Positions 37,645-46,958 of a stretch of 64,000 nt of DNA are shown piece after piece; within the stretch, counting starts at the first letter, position 1, and each line of letters begins with the position of its first letter. A program made the position numbers and the translations under genes. The notes under the pieces are model-generated. The model had not been told where the DNA came from and ran no database searches. It worked only from the letters and a program-made list of their open reading frames with translations. The stretch is from Moritella sp. 5 (GTDB lineage Bacteria; Pseudomonadota; Gammaproteobacteria; Enterobacterales; Moritellaceae): contig NZ_CP056122.1 in NCBI RefSeq assembly GCF_018219455.1, forward strand, positions 3,162,001 through 3,226,000, read 5' to 3'.

Positions 37645-39102
37645 TTAGCCCACTTGCTGTGTAAGAGGAGTCACGTTCGTGTCATTAACGGCTGAAACAG
37701 CTAGTTTTTCAGCTTCTTCTGCAACTAAGCTAATGCCCTGCTTTTCTAAGATATCGCGAATATTATCGGCTTGTGTACTCAGTATGTTATGCGCAAGTAA
37801 TAACGGCATTGCTGCAACTAAACCTAATACAGTCGTGATCAGCGCCATAGAAATACCACCAGCCATTACTTTTGGATCGCCATTACCAAACTGCGTGATC
37901 ACTTGGAAGGTTTCAATCATGCCGGTTACTGTACCCAATAAGCCAAGCATAGGTGCAAGTGCAGCCAGCAATTTCAGCATCGACAAGCCTTTTTCTAACC
38001 CTTGTTGCTCATCGACCACGACTTCCATCAAGCGCAGTTCTAACGCTTCAGTGCTATTATGTAATGCCGATTTAACATTGCTATCTACGTATACTTGTAG
38101 AATACGGCCTAATGGGTTGTCACCTATCAGACTAGGGTTCGCTAGTTGTTGTCGGATCTTACCTCGAGCAAGCATTAGCTTCACGCCCTGTACCAGTGCA
38201 ATCAACAAACCAACCATCAACAATGAAATGATCACGTAGCCCACTGTACCGCCATTTTCTAAACGATCTTTTAAGGTTGGGGTATTTTCTAATTGCGCTA
38301 GCATCACACCGCGCGATGGGTCCAACACAAGGATATTACCGATTACATCAGCATTGATAAGATCTGCCGCAACAGGACCTTTTTCTGGCTGCTTTAAGTA
38401 AGCTGTCGCGGTTTTCTTTTCACCATTCCAAGTGAGATAACCTTCCTCACCCACTAGTCCAATACTACCGATACGCACGGCTTGTTTATCTGCTAATTGC
38501 CCTGCGCCATCAATAACAGCCACATTCACCGTTTTGATTTCACCACTTGCTTTAATTTGTTCTGATAACGCTGACCACAATCCTGTTAGCTGCAACATTG
38601 AAGGTAAGGTTTTTGCTGCAACCACATCCGCGACAATCGGCGCAAACATTGCACTATCAATCGCGGTTACTGCGGTGCTAATTTCGCTATTTAACTGTTT
38701 TGCTGATTGACGTACAACACCAAATAATTCACCTAAACTACCGATTTCTAACCGTAAATGCGTTTCTAGTTTCGCTAACTTTTCTTCGTTACGCGTAAAC
38801 TCTTGGCTTAGCGTTTCAGTCTCATTTTGCAATTGACGTTGTTGCGCTAATAACGCCTGACGTTGCTGTTTAATTTCTTGTTCTGTTAATTTAAAGCCAG
38901 CTTCTCGTTGCTTTAACGCTTTTGTAAGCTGTTTATTATCTTGTTTTGTGTCGCTTAACAATGTAGCACTGACTACATCAGCCTCATTATTCACAACCGT
39001 ATTATTAACGGCCATAGACTGTGCACTAAAGGTTAATGCGCCAAACACCAATGCTTGCGTTAACAGTGACTTCGCTTGATTTATTGCAATATATGTTTTC
39101 AT
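37645..39102 (-). CDS. ttpC: TtpC-type ExbB-like protein with long periplasmic N-terminus
   Basis: A 485-residue protein. A signal-like N-terminus is followed by a Gln/Glu/Leu-rich coiled-coil stretch (about 60-125, for example RQALLAQQRQLQNETETLSQ) and a periplasmic domain to about 280. The C-terminal MotA/TolQ/ExbB domain (about 290-460) has PMLGLLGTVTGMIETFQVIT and GISMALITTVLGLVAAMP. This layout is that of TtpC, required by TonB2 systems in Vibrio. Overlaps the upstream DUF3450 gene by four bases (ATGA). Confidence 0.85.
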   Translation of the reverse strand: MKTYIAINQAKSLLTQALVFGALTFSAQSMAVNNTVVNNEADVVSATLLSDTKQDNKQLTKALKQREAGFKLTEQEIKQQRQALLAQQRQLQNETETLSQEFTRNEEKLAKLETHLRLEIGSLGELFGVVRQSAKQLNSEISTAVTAIDSAMFAPIVADVVAAKTLPSMLQLTGLWSALSEQIKASGEIKTVNVAVIDGAGQLADKQAVRIGSIGLVGEEGYLTWNGEKKTATAYLKQPEKGPVAADLINADVIGNILVLDPSRGVMLAQLENTPTLKDRLENGGTVGYVIISLLMVGLLIALVQGVKLMLARGKIRQQLANPSLIGDNPLGRILQVYVDSNVKSALHNSTEALELRLMEVVVDEQQGLEKGLSMLKLLAALAPMLGLLGTVTGMIETFQVITQFGNGDPKVMAGGISMALITTVLGLVAAMPLLLAHNILSTQADNIRDILEKQGISLVAEEAEKLAVSAVNDTNVTPLTQQVG

Positions 39103-39905
39103 TGGGCATTACCTACACGTTGCGCAGTGGTCACTGGAAGAGAAATTAAGCTGGGTGCAATTTGTTTATTCGCCATTTTGAAGGCTTTATCGATATCATT
39201 TGTTTGTTCAGAAACCGTTACCCATACCTTACGTTCATCATGCCACTGCCAATAATTCTGGCTATCTAAACTGCGCGCAACAAATGCGATACGGCCAAGG
39301 TGTAATAGATCAACTGTGATAGTGTTATTTGATGAAGCAAGCGTAATTTTACTTTGGTACACACCCAACTTAGTCCCATAGTCGATTTCAATTTGGTACG
39401 CTTCTAAAATACGGCGATATTTCTCTGCATCGCTCACATCAGCCTGACCCATCATGGTATTTAATTTTGCTAGGCGTGCTAGGCGTTGTTCTTTTTTAAT
39501 TGGCTTGCCGGTATTGATGATGTCATCTAAACCAGTCAGCATTTTGTACATCAAAGGTACTATGCCTTGGCGAGTCGTTTTAATACCTTGCAGTTGTTCA
39601 TCTAAGCTATTTAATTCTTGGTTTTGATTGTTAACTAATTTAGCAAGATGGTCGCGATATACAGCTAAGTTGTCGACTTCTTCTTGCAGACGCTCTATTT
39701 CTGCTTGCATGCTTAAAGTACGATCTGCGCTATTATCAATTTTATACTGGCTACTAGCCGCCGTATTATTCATTTTTTGAGTCAGAGCTTGTGCATGATC
39801 AATCGCTTGCGCACTATCATTAGCTTGTGCAAACACGAAAGGACTAAACGTAGCACTGCTCAGTGCAGCCACGAGAACGAGAGAGTAAGATTTATTTAAA
39901 AGCAT
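39099..39905 (-). CDS. DUF3450-family periplasmic coiled-coil protein
   Basis: A 268-residue secreted protein: signal peptide to about residue 27, then a helical region (about 65-110, MQAEIERLQEEVDNLAVYRD) and a C-terminal globular part. This is the DUF3450 family that regularly precedes ttpC-exbB-exbD-tonB clusters in marine gammaproteobacteria. Its role in the TonB2 system is not established. It begins 115 bases after the TonB-dependent receptor gene, across a hairpin. Confidence 0.8.
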   Translation of the reverse strand: MLLNKSYSLVLVAALSSATFSPFVFAQANDSAQAIDHAQALTQKMNNTAASSQYKIDNSADRTLSMQAEIERLQEEVDNLAVYRDHLAKLVNNQNQELNSLDEQLQGIKTTRQGIVPLMYKMLTGLDDIINTGKPIKKEQRLARLAKLNTMMGQADVSDAEKYRRILEAYQIEIDYGTKLGVYQSKITLASSNNTITVDLLHLGRIAFVARSLDSQNYWQWHDERKVWVTVSEQTNDIDKAFKMANKQIAPSLISLPVTTAQRVGNAQ

Positions 39906-39953
39906 AATTAATCAACATTCGAATTAAAATTTAAAAGGAATAAAACCACAAAA

Positions 39954-39995
39954 AGCAATAACCGACATCTATGGAACCAAGAGTCGATTATTGCT
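39954..39995 (-). terminator. Hairpin between the receptor gene and the TonB2 operon
   Basis: AGCAATAA..GAC and GTC..TTATTGCT pair; on the minus strand a T-run follows. It probably ends part of the receptor transcripts and lets some reach the exb operon. Confidence 0.65.
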
Positions 39996-40020
39996 GTTTA
40001 TGAAGGCTTAGATTATGTTA

Positions 40021-42108
40021 TTAATAACGTAATTGGATTGAAGCCATGTAGTTACGACCTTCACCAATGATAGTTTTCTTTTGACTACCACCAGCTAAGT
40101 AATCCGTATCAAACAAGTTTTCGATGTTGAAACGTAATACGAGGTCCATGTCTTTATCGTAATTAATGGTGTGAGCGATACCTGTATCAAAACGCGTGTA
40201 AGCATCTTTCTTATAAGTATTCTCTACATCACCAAAACGTTCACCAACATAGATAGCACCTAAGTTCACATCTGTATTGTTAGCAAAAGAATAACGGCTC
40301 CAAATACTTGCAGAGAACTCAGGTACATCCGCTGGACGCTTACCATCAAGGTTAGCATTGAGTTCATCATGAATTTCAGCATCTAAATAAGTCATTGAAC
40401 CGCTTAATGATAATGCTTCAGTTACATAGCCCATAGCACTGAATTCTGCACCTCGGTGAACTTGTTTACCCGCTTGTGTTGTTTCAGAACCATAGACCGA
40501 ATTAGAGTCCGTAATGTCTCGATCAATAACAACGTTTTCTTGCGTGATATCAAAAATCGCACCCGATAAAAATAACTGGTTATCCATTAGTTCCCATTTC
40601 GAGCCAAGTTCATATAGCTTGCCTTTTACAGGATCTAGCGCCATTCCTTCATTTACATCTTTTTTATCAGAACGTGTACTAACAGGATCTTTTGGCTCAA
40701 AGCTTTCTGAATAAGTCGCGTAAATCGAACCATTATCTTTCGGATGATAAATAAGGCCTAATTTTGGTAATACATTGTTATAGGTGTGATCTTTATTTAC
40801 TTCGCGATCAAAACGTAAACCAGCAAGCACTTGCCATTGGTCGTTAACCGTAACCATATCTTGAACATAAATACCGTATGAATCACGTTCAGTTAAACTG
40901 GTACTTGACTTTGAGTAATTAATATCTTTATCAAGTGGCTCGCCAATAACACCAGTCGTTTTATTGCCACTATAACTAACTTTCGAATAGTAATAACCTA
41001 GCCAGTTAGCGCCGGTTAATGTTTGATGTTGCATACCTAGCGCATCAAATTCACCTACAAAATCAATGAATGCGGTATTGAATACCCAATGATCTCGACG
41101 GTCGAACCCTTTGTAACTAACAGAGCCATTTGTAGAATCATAACTTCCTGCTGTTGTACCACTTTCGACATCATTACGTCTGAAATCTTGGTTGTTATAA
41201 CCTAATTTCATGTTCAAGTTATCAGATAGTTGCGCAGCAATATCAAAACCAACATTTTCAACGTCATTTTCAATGGTTGACCACTGTGCATCCCAGATGT
41301 GCTCTTCACCAAGTACAGGCTTACCGTCTTTAATATAAGCACCTGAATCAACACTGCCGTTATCGTTAGTTCGATCGTAATGCACAGATAAAGTTACTTT
41401 GTCATTTAAGTCGTAATCAACAAACAGACCACCAACAAAGCGTTCTGTCGATGGTGTGCTACCATCGCCATATGTACGCCATGAATCGTAGCTTTGCTTA
41501 GATACAATCGCACGGGCACGTAATGTTTGGTCATCATTCAATGAACCACTTACATCAGCAGTAGTACGAGAATCATTATTAGATCCTAAATCTTGGCTAA
41601 TATTAACTTGGGTATCGTAAGTTGGCTTTTTAGCCACCATGTTCACTAGACCGCCTGGCGCTGATTTACCGTAAAGTAGACCTGCAGGGCCTTTTAATAC
41701 TTCAACACGTTCTAGTAATTCAATCGGTTGACGGTAATGCGACCAATGCTGCTTACCGTCACGCAAGAAGCCACTGCTACTTTGTAAATCAAAACCACGT
41801 AGCTTGAACGATTCACGGTTACGGCTTACACCACCAGCAGAAATACTTGAATCATTTTTAAGTACGTTACCTAGTGTGCTTGCTCTTTGCTCATCAATTA
41901 GCTGCTCATCAATAACCGTTACTTGCCCTGGAGTTTCAAGCTGAGTAGCTTCAACACGCATTGCAGTACTATTTGTATCAACTTTATAACCATAATCACG
42001 ACCTACAACTTCCATGTGCTCATCTGTTTCTACCGTTTCAGTAGAGTAAGCACTTGGCGCTGCAAGTACTGTCGCTATTACGACAGCTAATCGAGTTTTA
42101 CAAAACAT
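40021..42108 (-). CDS. TonB-dependent siderophore receptor
   Basis: A 695-residue outer-membrane receptor. A signal peptide (about 1-23, ending APSAYS) is followed by a TonB-box-like DEHMEVVGRD, a plug domain (about 55-165 with LRGFDLQSSSGFLRDGKQHW and RVEVLKGPAGLLYGKSAPGG) and a beta-barrel ending MASIQLRY. The plug motif GKSAPGGLVN and barrel sequence suggest a FhuA/FpvA-like hydroxamate or catecholate receptor, though the ligand is not known. A Fur box lies in front of it. It is followed by the TonB2 operon, a natural partner. Confidence 0.92.
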   Translation of the reverse strand: MFCKTRLAVVIATVLAAPSAYSTETVETDEHMEVVGRDYGYKVDTNSTAMRVEATQLETPGQVTVIDEQLIDEQRASTLGNVLKNDSSISAGGVSRNRESFKLRGFDLQSSSGFLRDGKQHWSHYRQPIELLERVEVLKGPAGLLYGKSAPGGLVNMVAKKPTYDTQVNISQDLGSNNDSRTTADVSGSLNDDQTLRARAIVSKQSYDSWRTYGDGSTPSTERFVGGLFVDYDLNDKVTLSVHYDRTNDNGSVDSGAYIKDGKPVLGEEHIWDAQWSTIENDVENVGFDIAAQLSDNLNMKLGYNNQDFRRNDVESGTTAGSYDSTNGSVSYKGFDRRDHWVFNTAFIDFVGEFDALGMQHQTLTGANWLGYYYSKVSYSGNKTTGVIGEPLDKDINYSKSSTSLTERDSYGIYVQDMVTVNDQWQVLAGLRFDREVNKDHTYNNVLPKLGLIYHPKDNGSIYATYSESFEPKDPVSTRSDKKDVNEGMALDPVKGKLYELGSKWELMDNQLFLSGAIFDITQENVVIDRDITDSNSVYGSETTQAGKQVHRGAEFSAMGYVTEALSLSGSMTYLDAEIHDELNANLDGKRPADVPEFSASIWSRYSFANNTDVNLGAIYVGERFGDVENTYKKDAYTRFDTGIAHTINYDKDMDLVLRFNIENLFDTDYLAGGSQKKTIIGEGRNYMASIQLRY

Positions 42109-42192
42109 ATTCCGTTATCTCCGATTCATTTTTTCATTAATTTAAATTTCACGCCTATCGCTGTAGGTCGACTTAATGAAAAGGAGTCTAAT

Positions 42193-42207
42193 TAATAATC
42201 ATTACCA
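42193..42207. promoter_or_regulatory. Fur box upstream of the TonB-dependent receptor
   Basis: On the minus strand TGGTAATGATTATTA matches the Fur consensus TGATAATnATTATCA at 12 of 14 defined positions. It lies about 85 bases before the receptor ATG, as expected for iron control. Confidence 0.75.
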
Positions 42208-42298
42208 TTTGCATCAAATTTACATTCTTTGCATTCGTAGTAAATGTAAACATTAATGAAGCAGATAAGTAGGATACTTATCAACCAGTGACGCATAT

Positions 42299-42335
42299 AA
42301 AAACGGCTTATTTCAATATGAAATAAGCCGTTTTT
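42299..42335. terminator. Terminator between the two-component operon and the receptor gene
   Basis: AAAAACGGCTTATTTC and GAAATAAGCCGTTTTT form a perfect stem around AATAT. It ends the two-component operon, which runs on the minus strand just upstream of the receptor. Confidence 0.9.
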
Positions 42336-42360
42336 ATAAAACATTAGTAATTAATAGCTA

Positions 42361-43758
42361 TTATTGGATAGGGAAACGTAATTTCACCGTGATGCCATTA
42401 TTTACATTTAGTTCCGCAATGACTTCACCGCGCATGATAAGCATTGCTTCCTTTACAATCGCAAGTCCAAGTCCGTAACCACCAGACTGTTTATTTCTTG
42501 CTTGTTCAATACGTACAAACGGATCAAAAACACGGCATAGTTGCTGTGCCGGTATACCGATGCCATCGTCAGCGATAACAACCTCTACATATTGACCTTG
42601 TTGACTAACAGTTAATACGATAGCAGCATTATCCCCCGCATACTTAATCGCATTATCAAGCACATTCTTTATCGATCTTAAACATAAGCGACTATCTGCA
42701 AGTACCATAGGCGTCGTATTATCCAACTCAACTTGCAGTGATTGCTGTGGTTTTAAATCCATTTCATTCTGCATCACCTGGATCTGACACAAGGATTCAA
42801 GCTGTGTTGGCACCAAATTAACCGATACGTTTTCATGCCCTAAGCGACTAAACTCCAGAATCTCACTGACAAGGTTATTCATTTCAGCAGATTCATTATC
42901 CAGTTTATCTAATAAATCACCGACCTCATCAGGACAACGTTTACGTAATAAATGCAAGATCAAACTATGCCTTGCGAGTGGCGTTCTTAATTCATGCGAG
43001 ACGTCGGTAATGAGCTTTTTCTGCTTACCAATTAAATGATTAATATGTTCAGCCATATCATCCAGATCTTGCGCAAGCTGATTAAACTCGGTCACGCTAT
43101 TACCCACTTTATGGGATGCCCGAATGCTAAAATCTCCTTCAGCAAGGCCGCGACTCGCCGCTTTTAAACGCTGTAACGGTTGTTGTAAATGTCGTGCGAG
43201 TAATAATGAAAATATAACCAGTAATATACTAGTGATAATAAATTGGATGGCCGCAAAATAATAAGGGAAGTAATGTGCCGGATGTTGCTTATCGGAAAAC
43301 TGAACGATTAGCTGGTAGCCTGCTCGCAAGGGTAATGCAATAACAGGCTTATTCACTTTATTCTCTAAAATTGTATCAAGCGGACGAATATAACGTAATT
43401 TAAACTTAAAGTGTGGGTGCATAACACGCGTACTCACTTCTTCAAGATCATCGCTAAGTACAAATAAATAGCTTGACTGTGCCTCTTCCCATTCTGCAAG
43501 TTTATTGCGATCGATATTCCCTTCACTGTCTTTATTATCAAGTAATCGGTTAGCCTGCTCAGCAAGATCCAACATTTCAGTTTTAACCGTTGCAGGCAGA
43601 TGCAACAGCACGCGAACCAACGCCATCTCAGCGACACTCTGTAGACTAAGAATTAAGACAAGGGTAATCGCAAAATAGCCAAATAATCGAAATGCCAATC
43701 CTTGGCGATCACCTAAAAAAAACAATCGCCTTGCCGTTTTAACACACCCGAGGCTCAT
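42361..43758 (-). CDS. Sensor histidine kinase
   Basis: A 465-residue inner-membrane kinase: first membrane segment about 23-45, periplasmic sensor about 50-165, second segment about 165-188, HAMP linker about 190-240, HisKA with SHELRTPLARHS (His255 the phosphorylation site) and HATPase_c with DNAIKY, ADDGIGIP and GGYGLGLAIV. Its closest classic relatives by layout are CpxA/RstB. It overlaps the response-regulator gene by four bases (ATGA), so it is the second gene of that operon. Signal unknown; the iron-uptake neighbours suggest iron or envelope sensing, which is inference. Confidence 0.9.
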   Translation of the reverse strand: MSLGCVKTARRLFFLGDRQGLAFRLFGYFAITLVLILSLQSVAEMALVRVLLHLPATVKTEMLDLAEQANRLLDNKDSEGNIDRNKLAEWEEAQSSYLFVLSDDLEEVSTRVMHPHFKFKLRYIRPLDTILENKVNKPVIALPLRAGYQLIVQFSDKQHPAHYFPYYFAAIQFIITSILLVIFSLLLARHLQQPLQRLKAASRGLAEGDFSIRASHKVGNSVTEFNQLAQDLDDMAEHINHLIGKQKKLITDVSHELRTPLARHSLILHLLRKRCPDEVGDLLDKLDNESAEMNNLVSEILEFSRLGHENVSVNLVPTQLESLCQIQVMQNEMDLKPQQSLQVELDNTTPMVLADSRLCLRSIKNVLDNAIKYAGDNAAIVLTVSQQGQYVEVVIADDGIGIPAQQLCRVFDPFVRIEQARNKQSGGYGLGLAIVKEAMLIMRGEVIAELNVNNGITVKLRFPIQ

Positions 43759-44426
43759 ATCGCTATACTGCCGACGTGTTCAAAAAAACTATAACCTTTG
43801 CCGCGTACCGTTTTAATATGTAATTTAGACAGACCAGATTGCACCATTTTTCGGCGAATATTACTAATGTGCATATCCAAATTACGATCAAATGGGCATA
43901 AATCTTTCTTTAATACTTGTTTTTGCAATTCACCTTTCGATACCACAATTTCATGACGTGACACCAGGTACTCAAGTAATTCAGCTTCTGTACCAGTCAG
44001 TGATAGACGTGATAGTTGTGTGAGGATTGAACTTTCACCACCTAGGTTTTGTCTTTGCTTTTCTAAACCAACACGACGTAACATCACTTGAATACGCGTT
44101 AATAACTCAGGTACATGATAAGGTTTCGCAATATATTGATCCGCACCGGCTTGTAAACAATCAAGCATTGCCGTTTCATCCGCCAATGCAGTCAACATTA
44201 GAATAGGTGTCGCAAAGCGCTGGCAAATACGTCTTGCCACTTGCAAACCATTAATATTGGGAAGCATGACATCGAGTAATACGAGGTCAACAGGGTGAGA
44301 CTGTATGTAATCTAGCGCAGTTTCACCACAATGCACACTGTGCACCTGATAACCATCTTCCATTAAAACTTCAGTGAGTAATTCACACAGTTGTATATCA
44401 TCATCCACGATGAGAATTTGCGACAC
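43755..44426 (-). CDS. OmpR-family response regulator
   Basis: A 223-residue regulator: receiver domain (about 1-118) with VDDD, phosphorylation Asp52 in LVLLDVMLPNING and Lys in AKPYHVPEL, then a winged-helix DNA-binding domain with LTGTEAELLEYLVSRHEI and RKMVQ..IKTVRGKGYSF. I start at GTG 44426 (MSQILIVDDD), where the receiver begins; the longer frame from 44495 would add 23 hydrophobic residues from the AT-rich leader. First gene of the pair with the sensor kinase. Confidence 0.9.
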   Translation of the reverse strand: MSQILIVDDDIQLCELLTEVLMEDGYQVHSVHCGETALDYIQSHPVDLVLLDVMLPNINGLQVARRICQRFATPILMLTALADETAMLDCLQAGADQYIAKPYHVPELLTRIQVMLRRVGLEKQRQNLGGESSILTQLSRLSLTGTEAELLEYLVSRHEIVVSKGELQKQVLKKDLCPFDRNLDMHISNIRRKMVQSGLSKLHIKTVRGKGYSFFEHVGSIAI

Positions 44427-44529
44427 AGTTAAAAACACCTTAATAATAACAATTCGTATTAGTATTTTAATGAAGAAAAGACTGAAGTACAACACACATT
44501 CAACTAGGCTTGATGCAAATCAACAGCAT

Positions 44530-44552
44530 AAAAAGCATATTATTGCTTTTTT
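44530..44552 (+). terminator. Orphan A/T-rich terminator-like hairpin in a divergent intergenic region
   Basis: AAAAAGCA and TGCTTTTT pair around TATTAT, with Ts after it. It lies between two divergent genes, so it terminates neither. It could end a small RNA or attenuate the PilZ gene's leader. Confidence 0.5.
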
Positions 44553-44655
44553 CCTATAATTTATCAGGCTATTTCATTAATTTTAAACTAGATTTGAAGG
44601 GGGCAGCTACAGACGTTTGCTAGTTTGCAAATATACATAAAGATATGGATATATA

Positions 44656-45006
44656 ATGTTTAGTGTAAAAAAAGACCTATCGTTAAAAATTAGCCGTGAA
44701 CACGCACGCTTTAACTATTGGGAGCAATTCCCAGTCTTGTATGTGAGTAAGTTAGGGCTCTTTGATTTTTTTAAAATACCCATTGAAGTACAAAACATAT
44801 CGCAATCGGGATTACTGGCAAAAGTAAAAACAAAAAGAAGATTCACTGTAGATGAAAACTTAATTATGGAGTTTAATAACTATTTTACTGACGTAATCAA
44901 AACAACAATAGTGAGATGGGATCCAGATCAAGATTTACTTGCTATTAAATTCAGCAGGGAAATCAAATTAATAGAACGCATCGCACTAAGGTGTAATATC
45001 GATTAA
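44656..45006 (+). CDS. PilZ-like domain protein
   Basis: A 116-residue cytosolic protein. VQNISQSGLLAKVKTKRRF resembles the second PilZ motif D/NxSxxG, and FTVDENLIMEFN plus the later beta strands (TIVRWDPDQDLLAIKFS) fit a PilZ barrel. The first motif RxxxR is weak here (KISREHARFNYWE), so c-di-GMP binding is uncertain. The ribosome site is weak. Divergent from the response regulator and convergent with the META lipoprotein, whose frame ends four bases inside this one. Confidence 0.55.
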   Translation: MFSVKKDLSLKISREHARFNYWEQFPVLYVSKLGLFDFFKIPIEVQNISQSGLLAKVKTKRRFTVDENLIMEFNNYFTDVIKTTIVRWDPDQDLLAIKFSREIKLIERIALRCNID

Positions 45007-45770
45007 TCCCAATCTTCGGCAACAAACTGGATCATCAATTCATCATTTTGATACATATTTAAAAATGGCCATTGCACTTGAATGGCGTTCACAACACCAA
45101 GTGCTTGCTGTAATTTCTGCTCTACAGCATTCGCATTTGGATCTGCACAAGCCATTAGCGTTGAACCGACAGGCCCTAATTTTAATAAGGTATTCTGCAA
45201 TTTTTCATCTTCAAATAAATACTGTACCTGACCAAACATATTATTACAGCCTGAGAAGCCAGACAAACGATCTCCGGAAATAGTAATATTAGCGGGTTTC
45301 TCAAGTATTAATGGATCAACGCCACCCAAGCCAACAAGTTGTTTAAGGTTCCACTTTCTATTTTCAGTTAACATTGTATGGGATGCATAATGACGTGGTG
45401 TTTTATCTACCTCGGATATCAATGTATACGATAAACTTGACGCGTCAGCAGCCGGGTTTGCCACTTCTGACTTAGCCACAGACAACTTATAAAAAGACCC
45501 TGGTACAAATTCAAAACCAGCAATATCGTTATAAAATAACTGCCACTCACTGGATTTGCCATCAATCACTTGATTGACCACCAAGCACTGCATAGGCACA
45601 ATTCCCTGGCAAGCTATGCGTTCAGGGGCAACCCAATACATTTCATTCGTCGTTACATCACTATTTTCAGCAACACCGTTCGTACCGTTATCACTTGAAC
45701 TTGAGCACCCAATGAGTGATCCGCTTAATATTCCCGTTAATAATAACGATACTGGCAATTTAAATTTCAT
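45003..45770 (-). CDS. DUF4377/META-domain lipoprotein
   Basis: A 255-residue lipoprotein. The start at 45770 gives MKFKLPVSLLLTGILSGSL followed by IGCSSSS, a lipobox with Cys about 22, and AAAGG upstream. Next comes a DUF4377-like region (about 45-130, ACQGIVPMQCLVV). A META (HslJ-like) domain follows (about 140-250), with LSGFSGCNNMFG and GSTLMACADPNANAVEQ, the standard two META motifs. META proteins are linked to envelope stress and adhesion. It overlaps the PilZ-like gene at its 3' end by four bases (convergent). Confidence 0.85.
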   Translation of the reverse strand: MKFKLPVSLLLTGILSGSLIGCSSSSDNGTNGVAENSDVTTNEMYWVAPERIACQGIVPMQCLVVNQVIDGKSSEWQLFYNDIAGFEFVPGSFYKLSVAKSEVANPAADASSLSYTLISEVDKTPRHYASHTMLTENRKWNLKQLVGLGGVDPLILEKPANITISGDRLSGFSGCNNMFGQVQYLFEDEKLQNTLLKLGPVGSTLMACADPNANAVEQKLQQALGVVNAIQVQWPFLNMYQNDELMIQFVAEDWD

Positions 45771-45857
45771 ATTAATTAACCTTTTTCCGTTTTCCACTAG
45801 ACTTGATATGTAGATAACAACTGACTTTAACTCATTGACCAAGCTCTGAGGATTGTT

Positions 45858-46958
45858 ATGCATCCATTCTCGCACCCGCTCATAAGACTGTGTGTTTTTT
45901 GCTATTTATACAGTATGGCATCGTATAGCCATAGTAGTTCAGTCATTAACGTTGGAAGTTACCACTGCCCGCCTTTTGTCATGAGCTTACATCCAAATGG
46001 TAGTCCACAATCCACCAGCACAGGACTGAGCATCTTATTGTGGCAACGTGTAGCCGATAGTATCGACCTACAATATGAGATGCGAGATTACACTTTAAAA
46101 GGGTTATTAAGTGCCGTTGAAAATGGCAATGTAGAAGTGGGAATATCCTGTATTACTATTACGCCGGAGCGTGAACTACTCATGGATTTTTCACACTCAT
46201 TTTATGAGACACACCTAGCCATTGCAGTAAAACAAAAAGGCTATCTCGCTTCTTTTGTCGATATCATCACCAATACTACATTATTATTTGCTATTGGTAT
46301 TATCCTCATATGTGCAGGGCTTATCGGCTGGATATTTTACCTACTCGAACATAAAGTTAATCATAAATTGTATTCAATGCCATCAGCAAGAGCACAATTA
46401 TTAGAAGCCTTTATTCTTGGCCTGTTATTCATCACCAAAGGTCCTTTCAACTATTTTGAATTTAAAACCTTGAGTGGGCGAGTATTGACGGTGTTTTTAG
46501 CCATCGCATCCACCTTATTTATTGCCAGCATTACCGCGATGCTAGCCAGTACCTTCACCTTGGGGTTACTCAATACTGATATAAAAAGTCCATATGATCT
46601 AATCAAGCTGAATGTCGGGGCCACAGTCTCGACCACGTCTTCTATTTATCTTGATAGTTTAGGAATCATACATCAAACGTTTACGAACCTTGATGATATG
46701 CTAATTGCACTTAATGACGGGAAAATTGACGCTATCGTTGATGATGATGCGGTTTTAAAGTACAAGCTAAAACAAGAAAAACAGCAAGGACGTTATCAAC
46801 AAATATCAGTATTACCTTATCAATTCGAAAAACAAAATTATGGTTTAGCCATTAAAGACAATAGCCCTTACACCGAGCAATTAAACCGAGCACTCCTCAA
46901 TATTCGTCAAAGCCCAGAATGGCAACAAGCCCTTAATCAATACTTCGCCGAGCATTAA
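45858..46958 (+). CDS. Ionotropic-glutamate-receptor-like ligand-gated channel
   Basis: A 366-residue protein whose layout matches bacterial glutamate receptors such as GluR0. There is an N-terminal signal-like segment, then a ligand-binding lobe S1 (about 28-125) with ISCITITPERELLMDFSHSF, where Thr and Arg are the amino-acid-binding residues of this class. Membrane helix M1 (141-163) follows, then a re-entrant pore loop (180-205) and membrane helix M3 (208-232, ending SITAMLAS, equivalent to SYTANLAAF). The last lobe S2 (240-366) has DDDAVLKYKL. The pore reads FITKGPFNYF and lacks the potassium-channel TVGYG of GluR0. GAGGA precedes the ATG. The fold assignment is firm; ion selectivity is unknown. 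Confidence 0.85.
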   Translation: MHPFSHPLIRLCVFCYLYSMASYSHSSSVINVGSYHCPPFVMSLHPNGSPQSTSTGLSILLWQRVADSIDLQYEMRDYTLKGLLSAVENGNVEVGISCITITPERELLMDFSHSFYETHLAIAVKQKGYLASFVDIITNTTLLFAIGIILICAGLIGWIFYLLEHKVNHKLYSMPSARAQLLEAFILGLLFITKGPFNYFEFKTLSGRVLTVFLAIASTLFIASITAMLASTFTLGLLNTDIKSPYDLIKLNVGATVSTTSSIYLDSLGIIHQTFTNLDDMLIALNDGKIDAIVDDDAVLKYKLKQEKQQGRYQQISVLPYQFEKQNYGLAIKDNSPYTEQLNRALLNIRQSPEWQQALNQYFAEH

